Below are positions 26,895 to 36,482 of a DNA stretch of 64,000 bases, in pieces. How positions within the stretch are numbered: the stretch's first letter is position 1; each line of letters opens with the position of its first letter. Made by a program: the position numbers and the translations under genes. The notes beneath the pieces are model-generated. The model worked only from the letters and a program-made list of their open reading frames with translations. It did no database searches and had not been told where the DNA came from. This DNA comes from Marinitoga sp. 38H-ov (GTDB lineage: Bacteria > Thermotogota > Thermotogae > Petrotogales > Petrotogaceae). The stretch lies in contig NZ_LNGH01000002.1 in assembly GCF_011057715.1 (NCBI RefSeq), positions 62,001-126,000 on the forward strand. Direction: 5' to 3'.

Positions 26895-27766
26895 ATTATC
26901 ATCAACTCCTCAAATAAATTATCAATAATCTTTTTCCCTAACTCACTTATTGGAACTAAAGGTAATCTTAAAATGTTTTTACAATAACCTAATTTTGATA
27001 CTGCATATTTTATAGGAATAGGATTAACTTCTATAAACAGATTTCTCATTAAAGTATTATATTTATTATTAATTTCTTGAGCTTTTGTATAATCATTATT
27101 TAAAATGGCATGGGTTAAATCTCTCATTTGTTTTGGTAAAACATTTGAAAAAACTGATATAACACCATCACCGCCTAATGCCATTAATGGCAAAGCTTGA
27201 TCATCGTTTCCTGAATAAATTTTCATATTTTTTGGTTTTTTGGCTATTAATTCTGCAATTTGAGAAATGTTTCCACTAGCTTCTTTTATACCAACAACAT
27301 TTTCATTTTTTTCATAAATTTCAATAGATGTATCTGGTAATATATTACCTCCAGTTCTAGAAGGTACATTATATAATATTATAGGAAGATCTGTTCTTTG
27401 AGCTATATATGAAAAATATTCCACTAAACCTTTTTGTGTAGATTTATTATAGTAGGGACTAACTATAAGTAATCCATTTGCACCAGATTTTTCTGCTAAT
27501 TTGTTATTTTGTAAAACATGTTCTGGATTATTAGAACCAGTCCCCACAATTACTGGTACTTTATTATTTGTTATTTCTACAACAGTAGAAACTATTTTTT
27601 CTCTATCTTTTTCATTAATAGTAGGAGCTTCTCCAGTAGTTCCCAATACTATTAACGCATCTACAAATTTTAATTGAAAATCTACAAACTTCTCTAATGC
27701 ATCGTAGTCAACATTATAATCTTCTTTAAATGGAGTAATTATCGCAGTACCAACCCCTTTAAACAT
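26891..27766 (-). CDS. dapA: 4-hydroxy-tetrahydrodipicolinate synthase
   Basis: 291 residues, class I aldolase TIM barrel; condenses pyruvate with aspartate semialdehyde. GTAIITPF start, GTTGEAPT substrate loop, catalytic Tyr in IILYNVPSRTG and Schiff-base Lys in VVGIKEASGN. Start corrected to ATG 27766, behind AGGAGGGG; an in-frame ATG at 27802 lies inside lysA without a ribosome site. Overlaps lysA by eight bases. Confidence 0.95.
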   Translation of the reverse strand: MFKGVGTAIITPFKEDYNVDYDALEKFVDFQLKFVDALIVLGTTGEAPTINEKDREKIVSTVVEITNNKVPVIVGTGSNNPEHVLQNNKLAEKSGANGLLIVSPYYNKSTQKGLVEYFSYIAQRTDLPIILYNVPSRTGGNILPDTSIEIYEKNENVVGIKEASGNISQIAELIAKKPKNMKIYSGNDDQALPLMALGGDGVISVFSNVLPKQMRDLTHAILNNDYTKAQEINNKYNTLMRNLFIEVNPIPIKYAVSKLGYCKNILRLPLVPISELGKKIIDNLFEELMII

Positions 27767-28976
27767 AAATATCCCCTCCTTGTATTGTTGAAAAATAATC
27801 ATCTAATGTTTGTGCTCTTCTTATCATTTTAATATCTTTTCCATCATATATATATTCTGCAGATCTTAATTTACCGTTATAATTAAATCCCATAGAATGT
27901 CCATGTGCCCCAACATCATGAATAATCAATATATCCCCTTCTTCTAATTCAGGCAATTCTCTATCTATTGCAAACTTATCATTATTTTCACATAATGATC
28001 CCACAACATCATATTTTTTATTTTTTCCCTCTTTTCCTAAAACGGTTATATGATGATATGCTTTGTACATTCCTGGTCTCATTAAATTAGCCATACTAGC
28101 ATCTACTCCTACATATGTCTTATAACTTTCTTTAATATGCAAAACTTTAGTAATTAAGTATCCATGTGATCCTGTAATATATCTTCCATTTTCTGTAAAA
28201 ATTTTCGGTTTAAATTCTATAAAATATTTTTCATATAATTCTCTTATTTCATTTCCCAATTTATCTATATCTAATTCTTTATCTTCCGGTTTATATGGAA
28301 TACCAAAACCTCCTCCTATATCAATAAATTCAAATTCTATGTTCAATATATCTGATATTCTTTTTACAGTTCTAAAAATAATTTCTGTATTTTTTTCTAT
28401 CAAATCTTCTTCTAATGTATTCGATACAAGCATTGAATGAAATCCAAACCTTTTTACACCTAACTCTTTCATTTTTTTATAGCCTTCAATTATGTTATCA
28501 AATGGCATTCCAAATTTAGAATTTAATGGATCTCCTATTATATCAGTACCATATGATTCTTTAGGAATATATCTAATAGACGCGATTTTTGGAATACCAA
28601 TTTTTTTGACAAATTTATTTATATGTCCAATATCATCAAAATTTATTATCGCACCTAAATCATATGCTTTTTTATACTCTTTTAAAGGTGTATTATTTGA
28701 AGTAAATAAAATATTTTCTCCAATAATATTTACCATTTCAGATAAATATAATTCAACTAATGAACTACAATCCATTCCACAATTATTTTTTCCTAAAATT
28801 TTTAAAATATATGGAGTAGGCGTTGCTTTCACAGCAAAATACTCTTTAAAATCACACCAAAAAAATGCACTTTGTAATTTTTTTAATGATTTTAATATTC
28901 CTTTTTCATCATATATATAAAATGGTGTATTATCTAATAATCTAATAATCTCTTTTTCAAAAGGAAATTTTTTCAT
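27759..28976 (-). CDS. lysA: Diaminopimelate decarboxylase
   Basis: 405 residues, fold-III PLP enzyme giving L-lysine from meso-DAP. PLP Lys in EYFAVKATPTPYIL, His in FGFHSMLVS, glycine loop FEFIDIGGGFGIPY, and the second-domain GSLCENNDKFA motif (Cys-Glu of the dimer active site). ATG 28976 with AAGGTGAT. Four bases after asd. The epimerase DapF that normally supplies its substrate is not in the operon. Confidence 0.95.
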   Translation of the reverse strand: MKKFPFEKEIIRLLDNTPFYIYDEKGILKSLKKLQSAFFWCDFKEYFAVKATPTPYILKILGKNNCGMDCSSLVELYLSEMVNIIGENILFTSNNTPLKEYKKAYDLGAIINFDDIGHINKFVKKIGIPKIASIRYIPKESYGTDIIGDPLNSKFGMPFDNIIEGYKKMKELGVKRFGFHSMLVSNTLEEDLIEKNTEIIFRTVKRISDILNIEFEFIDIGGGFGIPYKPEDKELDIDKLGNEIRELYEKYFIEFKPKIFTENGRYITGSHGYLITKVLHIKESYKTYVGVDASMANLMRPGMYKAYHHITVLGKEGKNKKYDVVGSLCENNDKFAIDRELPELEEGDILIIHDVGAHGHSMGFNYNGKLRSAEYIYDGKDIKMIRRAQTLDDYFSTIQGGDIYV

Positions 28977-28980
28977 CTTA

Positions 28981-29946
28981 TCACCTTAATTCATAATGTT
29001 TTAGCAATATTCTTACAGCATTAGTTGCAGCTCCTACCCTAACATTATCAGCCACAACCCATATCAAAAAAGTCTTTTCATCCATTTGCCTAAGTCTTGA
29101 AACATATGTTATATCTGTATCAGCAACATTAAGAGGTGTTATCAAATTATCTGTATATACAACATTCTCTACAGATGATAATAATTCTCTTATTTTTTTA
29201 ATATCTGCTTCTTTTTTTGTTCTAAAAATTATACTTTCTGAATGACCATATAACACAGGTACCCTTACAGCTGTTGGATAAACTTTTATTTTATAATCAT
29301 TAAATATCTTCCTAGTTTCATTTACCATTTTCATTTCTTCTTCTGTAAACCCATTTTTTAAAACTTGGCCAATTACAGGTATAACATTATTATTAATTAT
29401 TTCTGGAAAATGATATATATTATTTATTCCATTTTGTTGATCTAATAACTCTTTTATTCCTTTGTTACCAGCTCCAGATACAGCTTGATAAGTACTTACA
29501 AATATTTCTGATATTCCTAATTTTTTTTCAATATCTCTTAAAGCCAATACCATTTGAATGGTTGAACAATTAGGATTAGCAATAATTCCTTTATATCCTT
29601 TTAAAATTTTTCCATTAATTTCTGGAACTACTAAAGGAATATTTTTTTCCATTCTAAATGCCGATGAATTATCAATTACAACATTTCCACTTTCATTTGC
29701 TATTTGAGCATATTTCTTTGATATTTCACTTCCAGCAGAAAACAATATATAATCATATTTTTCTTCCATTTTTTCTTCAGTTAATTCTTCAACAAAATAA
29801 TATTTATCTTTAAATTTCATTTTTTTTCCTTCAGATTTTTTGCTTGCAAAAAGTTTTAATTCATTTATTTCTAGATTTTTTTCTTCTAAAACTCTTATCA
29901 TTGTTCTTCCTACTTCTCCAGTAGCTCCTACAATACCTATTTTCAT
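28981..29946 (-). CDS. asd: Aspartate-semialdehyde dehydrogenase
   Basis: 321 residues. NADP-binding start MKIGIVGATGEVGRTMIRVL, catalytic Cys in GIIANPNCSTIQM, TYQAVSGAGNKG and the His in VLYGHSESI. Produces aspartate semialdehyde from aspartyl phosphate. ATG 29946 with AGGAGGG is the start; the reading frame stays open upstream but only through riboswitch sequence. First gene of the lysine operon. Confidence 0.95.
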   Translation of the reverse strand: MKIGIVGATGEVGRTMIRVLEEKNLEINELKLFASKKSEGKKMKFKDKYYFVEELTEEKMEEKYDYILFSAGSEISKKYAQIANESGNVVIDNSSAFRMEKNIPLVVPEINGKILKGYKGIIANPNCSTIQMVLALRDIEKKLGISEIFVSTYQAVSGAGNKGIKELLDQQNGINNIYHFPEIINNNVIPVIGQVLKNGFTEEEMKMVNETRKIFNDYKIKVYPTAVRVPVLYGHSESIIFRTKKEADIKKIRELLSSVENVVYTDNLITPLNVADTDITYVSRLRQMDEKTFLIWVVADNVRVGAATNAVRILLKHYELR

Positions 29947-29961
29947 TTTATCCCTCCTAAA

Positions 29962-29994
29962 AAAATAAAATTGGCTTTCACTAGAAAGCCAATT
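29962..29994 (-). terminator. Riboswitch-controlled terminator before asd
   Basis: An 11-bp stem (29969-29979 with 29984-29994) and a T-rich tract sit between the lysine aptamer and the asd ribosome site. Its upstream arm (GGCTTTC part) can instead pair with GAGAGCC of the aptamer's 3' strand (30023-30033 region), giving an antiterminator. High lysine would therefore stop transcription. Confidence 0.88.
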
Positions 29995-30020
29995 GAAATA
30001 ATATACATAAGACATTATTC

Positions 30021-30187
30021 CAAACGGCTCTCCGCATGTTTTCATGCGACAGTCGCATAGGTATTCCCTATACAACCAGGTATGTAAGATGGGTAAATCT
30101 TACATCCTTCGGCAACCTCGCCTTTCACCTACCCCAAGCCTACCCTAGCGATAGGTAGATTACTCATCTCGGTTGCGCCTCCGTTTG
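30021..30187 (-). ncRNA. Lysine riboswitch (L box) aptamer
   Basis: On the minus strand the order of conserved blocks is CGGAGGCGC, CGAGATGAGTA, GGTGAAAGGCGAGG, GCCGAAG, GGGAATACC, ACTGTCGC and GCGGAGAGCCG, matching the T. maritima lysine riboswitch I know from its structure. P1 is CAAACGG with CCGTTTG. It controls the whole asd-to-dapL operon by transcription attenuation. Confidence 0.96.
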
Positions 30188-30194
30188 TTCAATA

Positions 30195-30222
30195 ATTATT
30201 AACTTTTGATGTAGTTTATCAA
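30195..30222 (-). promoter_or_regulatory. Promoter of the lysine operon
   Basis: On the minus strand TTGATA (30217-30222), a 16-base spacer and AATAAT (30195-30200), about 8 bases before the aptamer 5' side. The remaining 30223-30311 stretch is AT-rich with no other feature seen. Confidence 0.55.
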
Positions 30223-30311
30223 ACAAATATTAATTAAAATTTACAAATACATTACAAAGTTATTAGTTATATTTTTTAATTTATCACTTTATATTTGTAT
30301 AATAATAAAAA

Positions 30312-30333
30312 AAGAGCAGGATATCCTGCTCTT
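30312..30333 (-). terminator. Terminator after tRNA-Ser
   Basis: AAGAGCAGG (30312-30320) pairs with CCTGCTCTT (30325-30333), ATAT loop, followed by a long T run on the minus strand, two bases past the tRNA 3' end. Confidence 0.93.
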
Positions 30334-30334
30334 A

Positions 30335-30425
30335 TGGCGGAGAGGGTGGGATTTGAACCCACGGACGGGTTTTGCCCGTCACACGCTCTCCAGGCGTGCG
30401 CCTTAGACCGCTCGGCCACCTCTCC
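30335..30425 (-). tRNA. tRNA-Ser (anticodon GGA)
   Basis: A 91-base class II tRNA with encoded CCA. The 7-bp acceptor GGAGAGG/CCTCTCC has discriminator G. The D-arm includes GCCGAGCGGTCTAAGGC, the anticodon loop CTGGAGA is flanked by CACGC/GCGTG, the long variable arm is GACGGGC-AAAA-CCCGTC, and the T-loop is GTTCAAATC. Reads UCC and UCU serine codons. Confidence 0.97.
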
Positions 30426-30438
30426 ATATTTCCAATTT

Positions 30439-30467
30439 ATTTTATCATAACTTTTGTATTTAGTCAA
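30439..30467 (-). promoter_or_regulatory. Promoter of tRNA-Ser
   Basis: On the minus strand TTGACT (30462-30467), 17-base spacer, TGA-TAAAAT (-10 at 30439-30444), ending 14 bases before the mature tRNA 5' end. One of the best -35/-10 pairs in the window. Confidence 0.85.
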
Positions 30468-30524
30468 GTGAAAAATATAAAAATTTTTATATAATATTTT
30501 ATGTATAATATTTTATTATATTTA

Positions 30525-32358
<1,834 letters not shown>

Positions 32359-32359
<1 letters not shown>

Positions 32360-33567
32360 TATGCTCCAAATTTATCTAATTTTTTTGCATTTCCTAATAA
32401 TAACCCCATTAAATCAACAGCGTGAATAGTTCCCATTGAACCTCTTGCAGCTTCAAATTCATCAAATGCTTTTGATAACCCAGCTCTTGTATATGGAGAT
32501 TTAATCATAAATGGAACTGGATGCCAACTATGACCGCTCATGGCAACAGGTGTAGAATGATCTCCTGTAACTACTAATACATCAGGATTTAATTCTAGTA
32601 ATTTAGGTAAAGCTTCATCTACCATTTCAATCACATGAACTTTTGCATCAAAATTCCCATCTTCACCATATGAATCTGTTTTTTTAATATGAACATAGAA
32701 GAAATCATATTCATCCCAATGTTTCTTTAATGTTTCAAATTCATCAGCAGGAGTTTCACCATCAACATCTAAAATATCCATACCAACTAATCTTGCCAAA
32801 CCTTTGTACATAGGATATACTGCTATAGCAGCTGCTCTCATTTTATATACTTCAGGGAATTGAGGAATATTTGGATATTTTGAAAATCCTCTAATTAATG
32901 CGAAGTTTATTTTTGGTTCATCCTTTAAAACCTCTTTAATTTGTTTCATTAATTTTGTGAATATTTCTGCTGTTTTTTCTGCTTCCGGATGTGTAGCATG
33001 TGCCCATTTAATTGGCAATCCTTCTTTTTGTGGATCAGCATCTTCAATTCTATCATCTAAACCTTCACCTGTTAATTTAACAACAAATCTATGTTCTTTT
33101 CCTGCATAAAATTGAACTTTTACACCATCAATTTCTTTAATATTTTCTTTTAATTTATCTACAACTCTTGATGATTCTTCAGTTTTTGGTCTTCCCGCTC
33201 TTCTATCAACAACAATATCGCCATCAATTGTTGCAAAATTTCCTCTCGCTACAACATCTTTTTCTCCTACTTCAACATCTATTCCTAAAGCTTCTAAAAT
33301 CCCTCTTCCGATTTGGTATTTTATTGGATCATATCCAAATATCCCCAAATGTCCTGGCCCAGATCCAGGAGTTATTCCAGGTAATACCGGTATTGTTTGT
33401 CCTAAATCAGATTCAGTTGCTATTTTATCTAAGTTAGGTGTTTTCGCTGCTTGTAATGGTGTTTTCCCATTTACAACTGTATCTCCAATACCATCCATTA
33501 CCAACATAACTATTTTTGAACCGGTCTTTGTTATTAAATTACTTAAAAACTCTTGTCTATCTACCAT
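32359..33567 (-). CDS. apgM: 2,3-bisphosphoglycerate-independent phosphoglycerate mutase, archaeal type
   Basis: 402 residues, alkaline-phosphatase-fold mutase interconverting 3- and 2-phosphoglycerate. KIVMLVMDGIGDTVVNGKTPL gives the first metal Asp; GITPGSGPGHLGIFGYDP carries the phospho-Ser region; later metal ligands are in VHIKKTDSYGEDG, VVTGDHSTPVAMSGHSWHPVP. The length and motifs are those of ApgM rather than GpmI (about 510). ATG 33567 with GGGGAGGGAG. Heads the apgM-comEC-tdk unit. Confidence 0.95.
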
Positions 33568-33600
33568 TGTTACTCCCTCCCCAAGTAAAATTTCTTTTTT

Positions 33601-33609
33601 ATTATAGCA
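33601..33609 (-). promoter_or_regulatory. Extended -10 promoter of apgM
   Basis: TGC-TATAAT on the minus strand, about 34 bases before the apgM start; no clear -35. Confidence 0.55.
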
Positions 33610-33662
33610 TACTTTTAATTCTATTAATATAATAATTTAGTAAAATTTTAGATAATTGATTA

Positions 33663-33671
33663 TGGTATAAT
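33663..33671 (+). promoter_or_regulatory. Extended -10 promoter of the HAD gene
   Basis: TGG-TATAAT, 29 bases before ATG 33701, divergent from the apgM promoter; no clear -35. Confidence 0.55.
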
Positions 33672-33700
33672 AGATACTAAAATGTAAAAGGAGTGAGAGA

Positions 33701-34357
33701 ATGATAAAAGGTGTAATATTTGATCTATATGGCACTTTAATTAATGCAAACCATTTATTTTTACCTATAGCAAAACTTATTTCAAAAGAAACTAAATATC
33801 CTGCAAAATTATTGGAATTAAAAATAAGAAATACGTATAATAAATATTTTAAGGATTACCATTTAAAACCATTTAAACCAGAAAGAGAATATTATAATTT
33901 AATGTTTAATGAGTTAAAAGAGTTTTTAGGATTAGAACATTCAACAAATTGGTATATTGATGAAATGTATAAAACGTTTATAGAATTAAACCCATATGAT
34001 GATGTTAATTATTTAAATATTTTAAAAGAAAAAGGACTAAAAATAGCCATTTTATCAAATGCTGATGACGATTTTGTAATACCTTCTTTAGAAAAAAAAC
34101 CATTTCCATATGATATATTAATTACCTCATTCTCTACTAAATTATATAAACCAGATCCAAAAATATTTGAATATACTTTAAATAAAATGCGCCTAAAAAA
34201 AGAAGAAGTTATTTTTGTAGGCGATAATTATTTTGTTGATGTTATAGGTGGAAATAGTTTTGGAATTAAATCAATATTAATTAAAAGAACATTCAATAAA
34301 TTTGAACATATCGACACTATTTATAAATTATATGAATTAGAAAAATATGTTAATTAA
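33701..34357 (+). CDS. HAD-superfamily hydrolase
   Basis: 218 residues. Motif I FDLYGTL (the usual second Asp is Tyr, so DLY rather than DxD), motif II ILSNADDDF, Lys of motif III in TKLYKPDPKIFEY, motif IV VGDNYFVDVIGG. A four-helix cap lies between motifs I and II. Probable small-molecule phosphatase or dehalogenase-like enzyme. The altered first motif leaves activity uncertain. ATG 33701 with AAAGGAGTGAG. Its stop overlaps the convergent DUF364 gene by four bases. Confidence 0.85.
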   Translation: MIKGVIFDLYGTLINANHLFLPIAKLISKETKYPAKLLELKIRNTYNKYFKDYHLKPFKPEREYYNLMFNELKEFLGLEHSTNWYIDEMYKTFIELNPYDDVNYLNILKEKGLKIAILSNADDDFVIPSLEKKPFPYDILITSFSTKLYKPDPKIFEYTLNKMRLKKEEVIFVGDNYFVDVIGGNSFGIKSILIKRTFNKFEHIDTIYKLYELEKYVN

Positions 34358-35124
34358 AATACTAAATTAACCTTGCGTGCAGCGCCAGATTTAAATAATG
34401 TTCTGGTTCCTGCACCTTTTTTTATTAAATCAAAAAGTTTTTCAGAATCTTCAATATATGAACCGGATAATATTTTTACAGGATATACATCTTCAACCAT
34501 TATTGTAGATGGACCTGAAATAGCTACTCTATCAGTATTTACATAATTTAAAATGTAGTCAATTGTTCCATTTACCAATGATGTACCAGTAATTATCACT
34601 GCTGTACATTTTGGTAACATTTCTATAATTGCCCAATCTGGTAATATTTGATCGTGTCTCCTTTGTCTGTCAAAAATCAATACATCCCACACTTTATGTC
34701 TTAACTTTTCTACAAAAGGAGTAATTTCTCCAACAATACCTACTATATCCTTTTTATTAAAATCCATTAATTCTAAAGTATCACCATCTATAAATCTTTC
34801 TGGATTTTTGTTAAATATTGCATTCACTGCTGCATAAGTTACTGATCTTAATAATGGATCACCAGAATATAATCCAACTTCTAATAAATCTTTTACTTTC
34901 ATTCCTACTTCCGCTTTACTTTCCGGTTTCCCATCTAACCCCATACATTTATAGAATTCTTCGCATTTACCTAAAGTATCTTCTTTATTAGTAGCTACAA
35001 ATCCTGTTCTTCCATCACTTAGTTTAACAGCAGTTTCTCCAATACCTATAACAAAATCCTCAATAAATATATCATCTGTAATGTTTTCTAATGCTTTGTC
35101 ATGTATTTTTTTTGCTAAAGACAT
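34354..35124 (-). CDS. DUF364/DUF4213 Rossmann-like protein
   Basis: 256 residues. An N-terminal enolase-N-like part (DFVIGIGETAVKLSDGRTG) precedes a DUF364 domain with KKDIVGIVGEITPFVEKLR, AIIEMLPKCTAVIITGTSLVNGT and VAISGPSTIMVEDVYP. The family is thought to bind or chelate metal, often near metal-cofactor genes; role not established. ATG 35124 directly follows a GGGGGGG ribosome site; a TTG 15 bases earlier overlaps that site. A -10 TATAAT lies at 35163-35168. Confidence 0.8.
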   Translation of the reverse strand: MSLAKKIHDKALENITDDIFIEDFVIGIGETAVKLSDGRTGFVATNKEDTLGKCEEFYKCMGLDGKPESKAEVGMKVKDLLEVGLYSGDPLLRSVTYAAVNAIFNKNPERFIDGDTLELMDFNKKDIVGIVGEITPFVEKLRHKVWDVLIFDRQRRHDQILPDWAIIEMLPKCTAVIITGTSLVNGTIDYILNYVNTDRVAISGPSTIMVEDVYPVKILSGSYIEDSEKLFDLIKKGAGTRTLFKSGAARKVNLVF

Positions 35125-35261
35125 TTTACCCCCCCACAATTTGTTATTTTTTAAACAATTCTATTATACTATTTTTAACATTATTTATCAAATCAATTTA
35201 AAAAAAATTGTAAGATATAAATGGTAAAATAGATTATAAATTATTTTAGAGGAGGGATATT

Positions 35262-36200
35262 ATGAGAAGCATTTTACAAGATTTAACTCCAGAATTTTTA
35301 AAAATTTTAAATAAAGATAAAATTTTTTGGTTTGAAGGTTGGCAAGAGTATAAACAAAACAGGCCAAAAATATTAAGTGAATATGAAAAGAAAGAAAATT
35401 TAAATGAGGAAAAAATTAAAAATAGATTAAATGAAATTTCAAGAAAAGATTTTGATATGTTTAAACAAGATTGGGAAAATAACTTTTTAGAAATTAAAAA
35501 AGAAATTGTTATGAATTTATCTCGTAACGCACAAACATACAAATTAGAAAGAGGAGATTATGTAGTGTATATAATGGGATTACTTGGGTTAAATTCACAT
35601 TATTATATAGAAACATATTATGGAACAGTTATACTAGTGGACTCTTTTTACCACTTTTTAACAAAAAAAGATATTAAAGAAACTGTAGATAATGCTATAT
35701 TAGATTTTATTAATAATAATCCTGTAAATGAGAAGAAAGCTTTATTCGCCAAATTATTATCACAAATAGAAAAATATATATATGATAATAATGATATTAA
35801 TAAAGTTATGAAAAAAATTGTAGAAATATTGTATAACAATGTAGATTATTACAATTGGGTAGGTTTTTATTTAACCGATGAAAATGATAAAAATATGTTA
35901 AATCTAGGACCATATTTAGGAGAACCTACTGAACATGTAAAAATTCCTTTTGGTAGTGGTATTTGTGGACAAGCTGCAGCAACTAAAAATACTTTTGTTG
36001 TTCAGGATGTAAGTAAAGCATCAAACTATCTCTCATGTAGTGATAAAACTAAATCAGAAATTGTTGTCCCGATTATAGATAATAACGGAAATGTCTTCGG
36101 AGAGCTAGATATAGACAGTCATAAATTAGAGCCATTTACAGTAGAAGATTCTCAATTTTTAGAAGAAATTATTAATTTATTTGTTAAAAATTTTCTTTAA
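35262..36200 (+). CDS. GAF-domain protein, free methionine-(R)-sulfoxide reductase-like with extra N-terminal domain
   Basis: 312 residues. The C-terminal half (about 165-312) is an fRMsr-type GAF domain: NWVGFYL, LGPYLGEPTEHVKIPFGSG, Cys235 in GICGQAAATKNT, Cys259 in NYLSCSDKTKSEIVVPI and ELDIDS. Two of the usual three redox Cys are present; reduction of free Met-R-sulfoxide is therefore likely but not certain. Residues 1-160 are a helical charged domain I cannot place; normal fRMsr is only about 160 residues. ATG 35262 with GAGGAGGG, and extended -10 TGG-TAAAAT at 35223-35230. Confidence 0.75.
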   Translation: MRSILQDLTPEFLKILNKDKIFWFEGWQEYKQNRPKILSEYEKKENLNEEKIKNRLNEISRKDFDMFKQDWENNFLEIKKEIVMNLSRNAQTYKLERGDYVVYIMGLLGLNSHYYIETYYGTVILVDSFYHFLTKKDIKETVDNAILDFINNNPVNEKKALFAKLLSQIEKYIYDNNDINKVMKKIVEILYNNVDYYNWVGFYLTDENDKNMLNLGPYLGEPTEHVKIPFGSGICGQAAATKNTFVVQDVSKASNYLSCSDKTKSEIVVPIIDNNGNVFGELDIDSHKLEPFTVEDSQFLEEIINLFVKNFL

Positions 36201-36482
36201 TTTTGTTAATTTTTATTTTTTTAATATATTTACACAAATGAGAAATAATGCTTATTCAATAGACATCTTTCTTAATGAAAGTAAAATAATATTAAAATTG
36301 TTAAAAATAGGATTATGCTAAAAACTTTTATTTAACTGCATTCAAATTAGATAATTACTATTTTCACTAAGTTTTAAATCTCAACAAAGTTCATAAAATT
36401 TTTTCTTGATTAAAAATGTTAAATCTGATATTCTATATAATGCTAAACATTCTTTTTATTTTTTGGTCAGGGGGTAATTGGT
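36201..36482. other. dnaA upstream gap, no recognisable origin
   Basis: 282 AT-rich bases. A possible dnaA -10 (TATAAT, 36436-36441) and a weak CTTTC/GAAAG hairpin (36267-36281) are visible. I searched by eye for TTATCCACA-like and Thermotoga AAACCTACCACC-like boxes on both strands and saw none. Confidence 0.5.

Noticed and set aside
29947-30075. N-terminal extension of asd through the riboswitch
   Set aside because: The extra 43 residues are translated aptamer and terminator; ATG 29946 has the proper ribosome site and the Rossmann start.
30276-30467. Short open frame on the minus strand across the tRNA-Ser region
   Set aside because: It is antisense-free but coincides with tRNA-Ser(GGA), its terminator and promoter; the peptide is translated tRNA sequence, not a gene.
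33701-35124. Missing terminator between HAD and DUF364 genes as a sign of a hidden RNA
   Set aside because: The genes converge with a 4-base overlap and no extra space exists for another gene; absence of a hairpin alone is weak evidence.
36201-36482. oriC upstream of dnaA
   Set aside because: AT-rich with short hairpins, but no DnaA boxes of either known type could be read on either strand.
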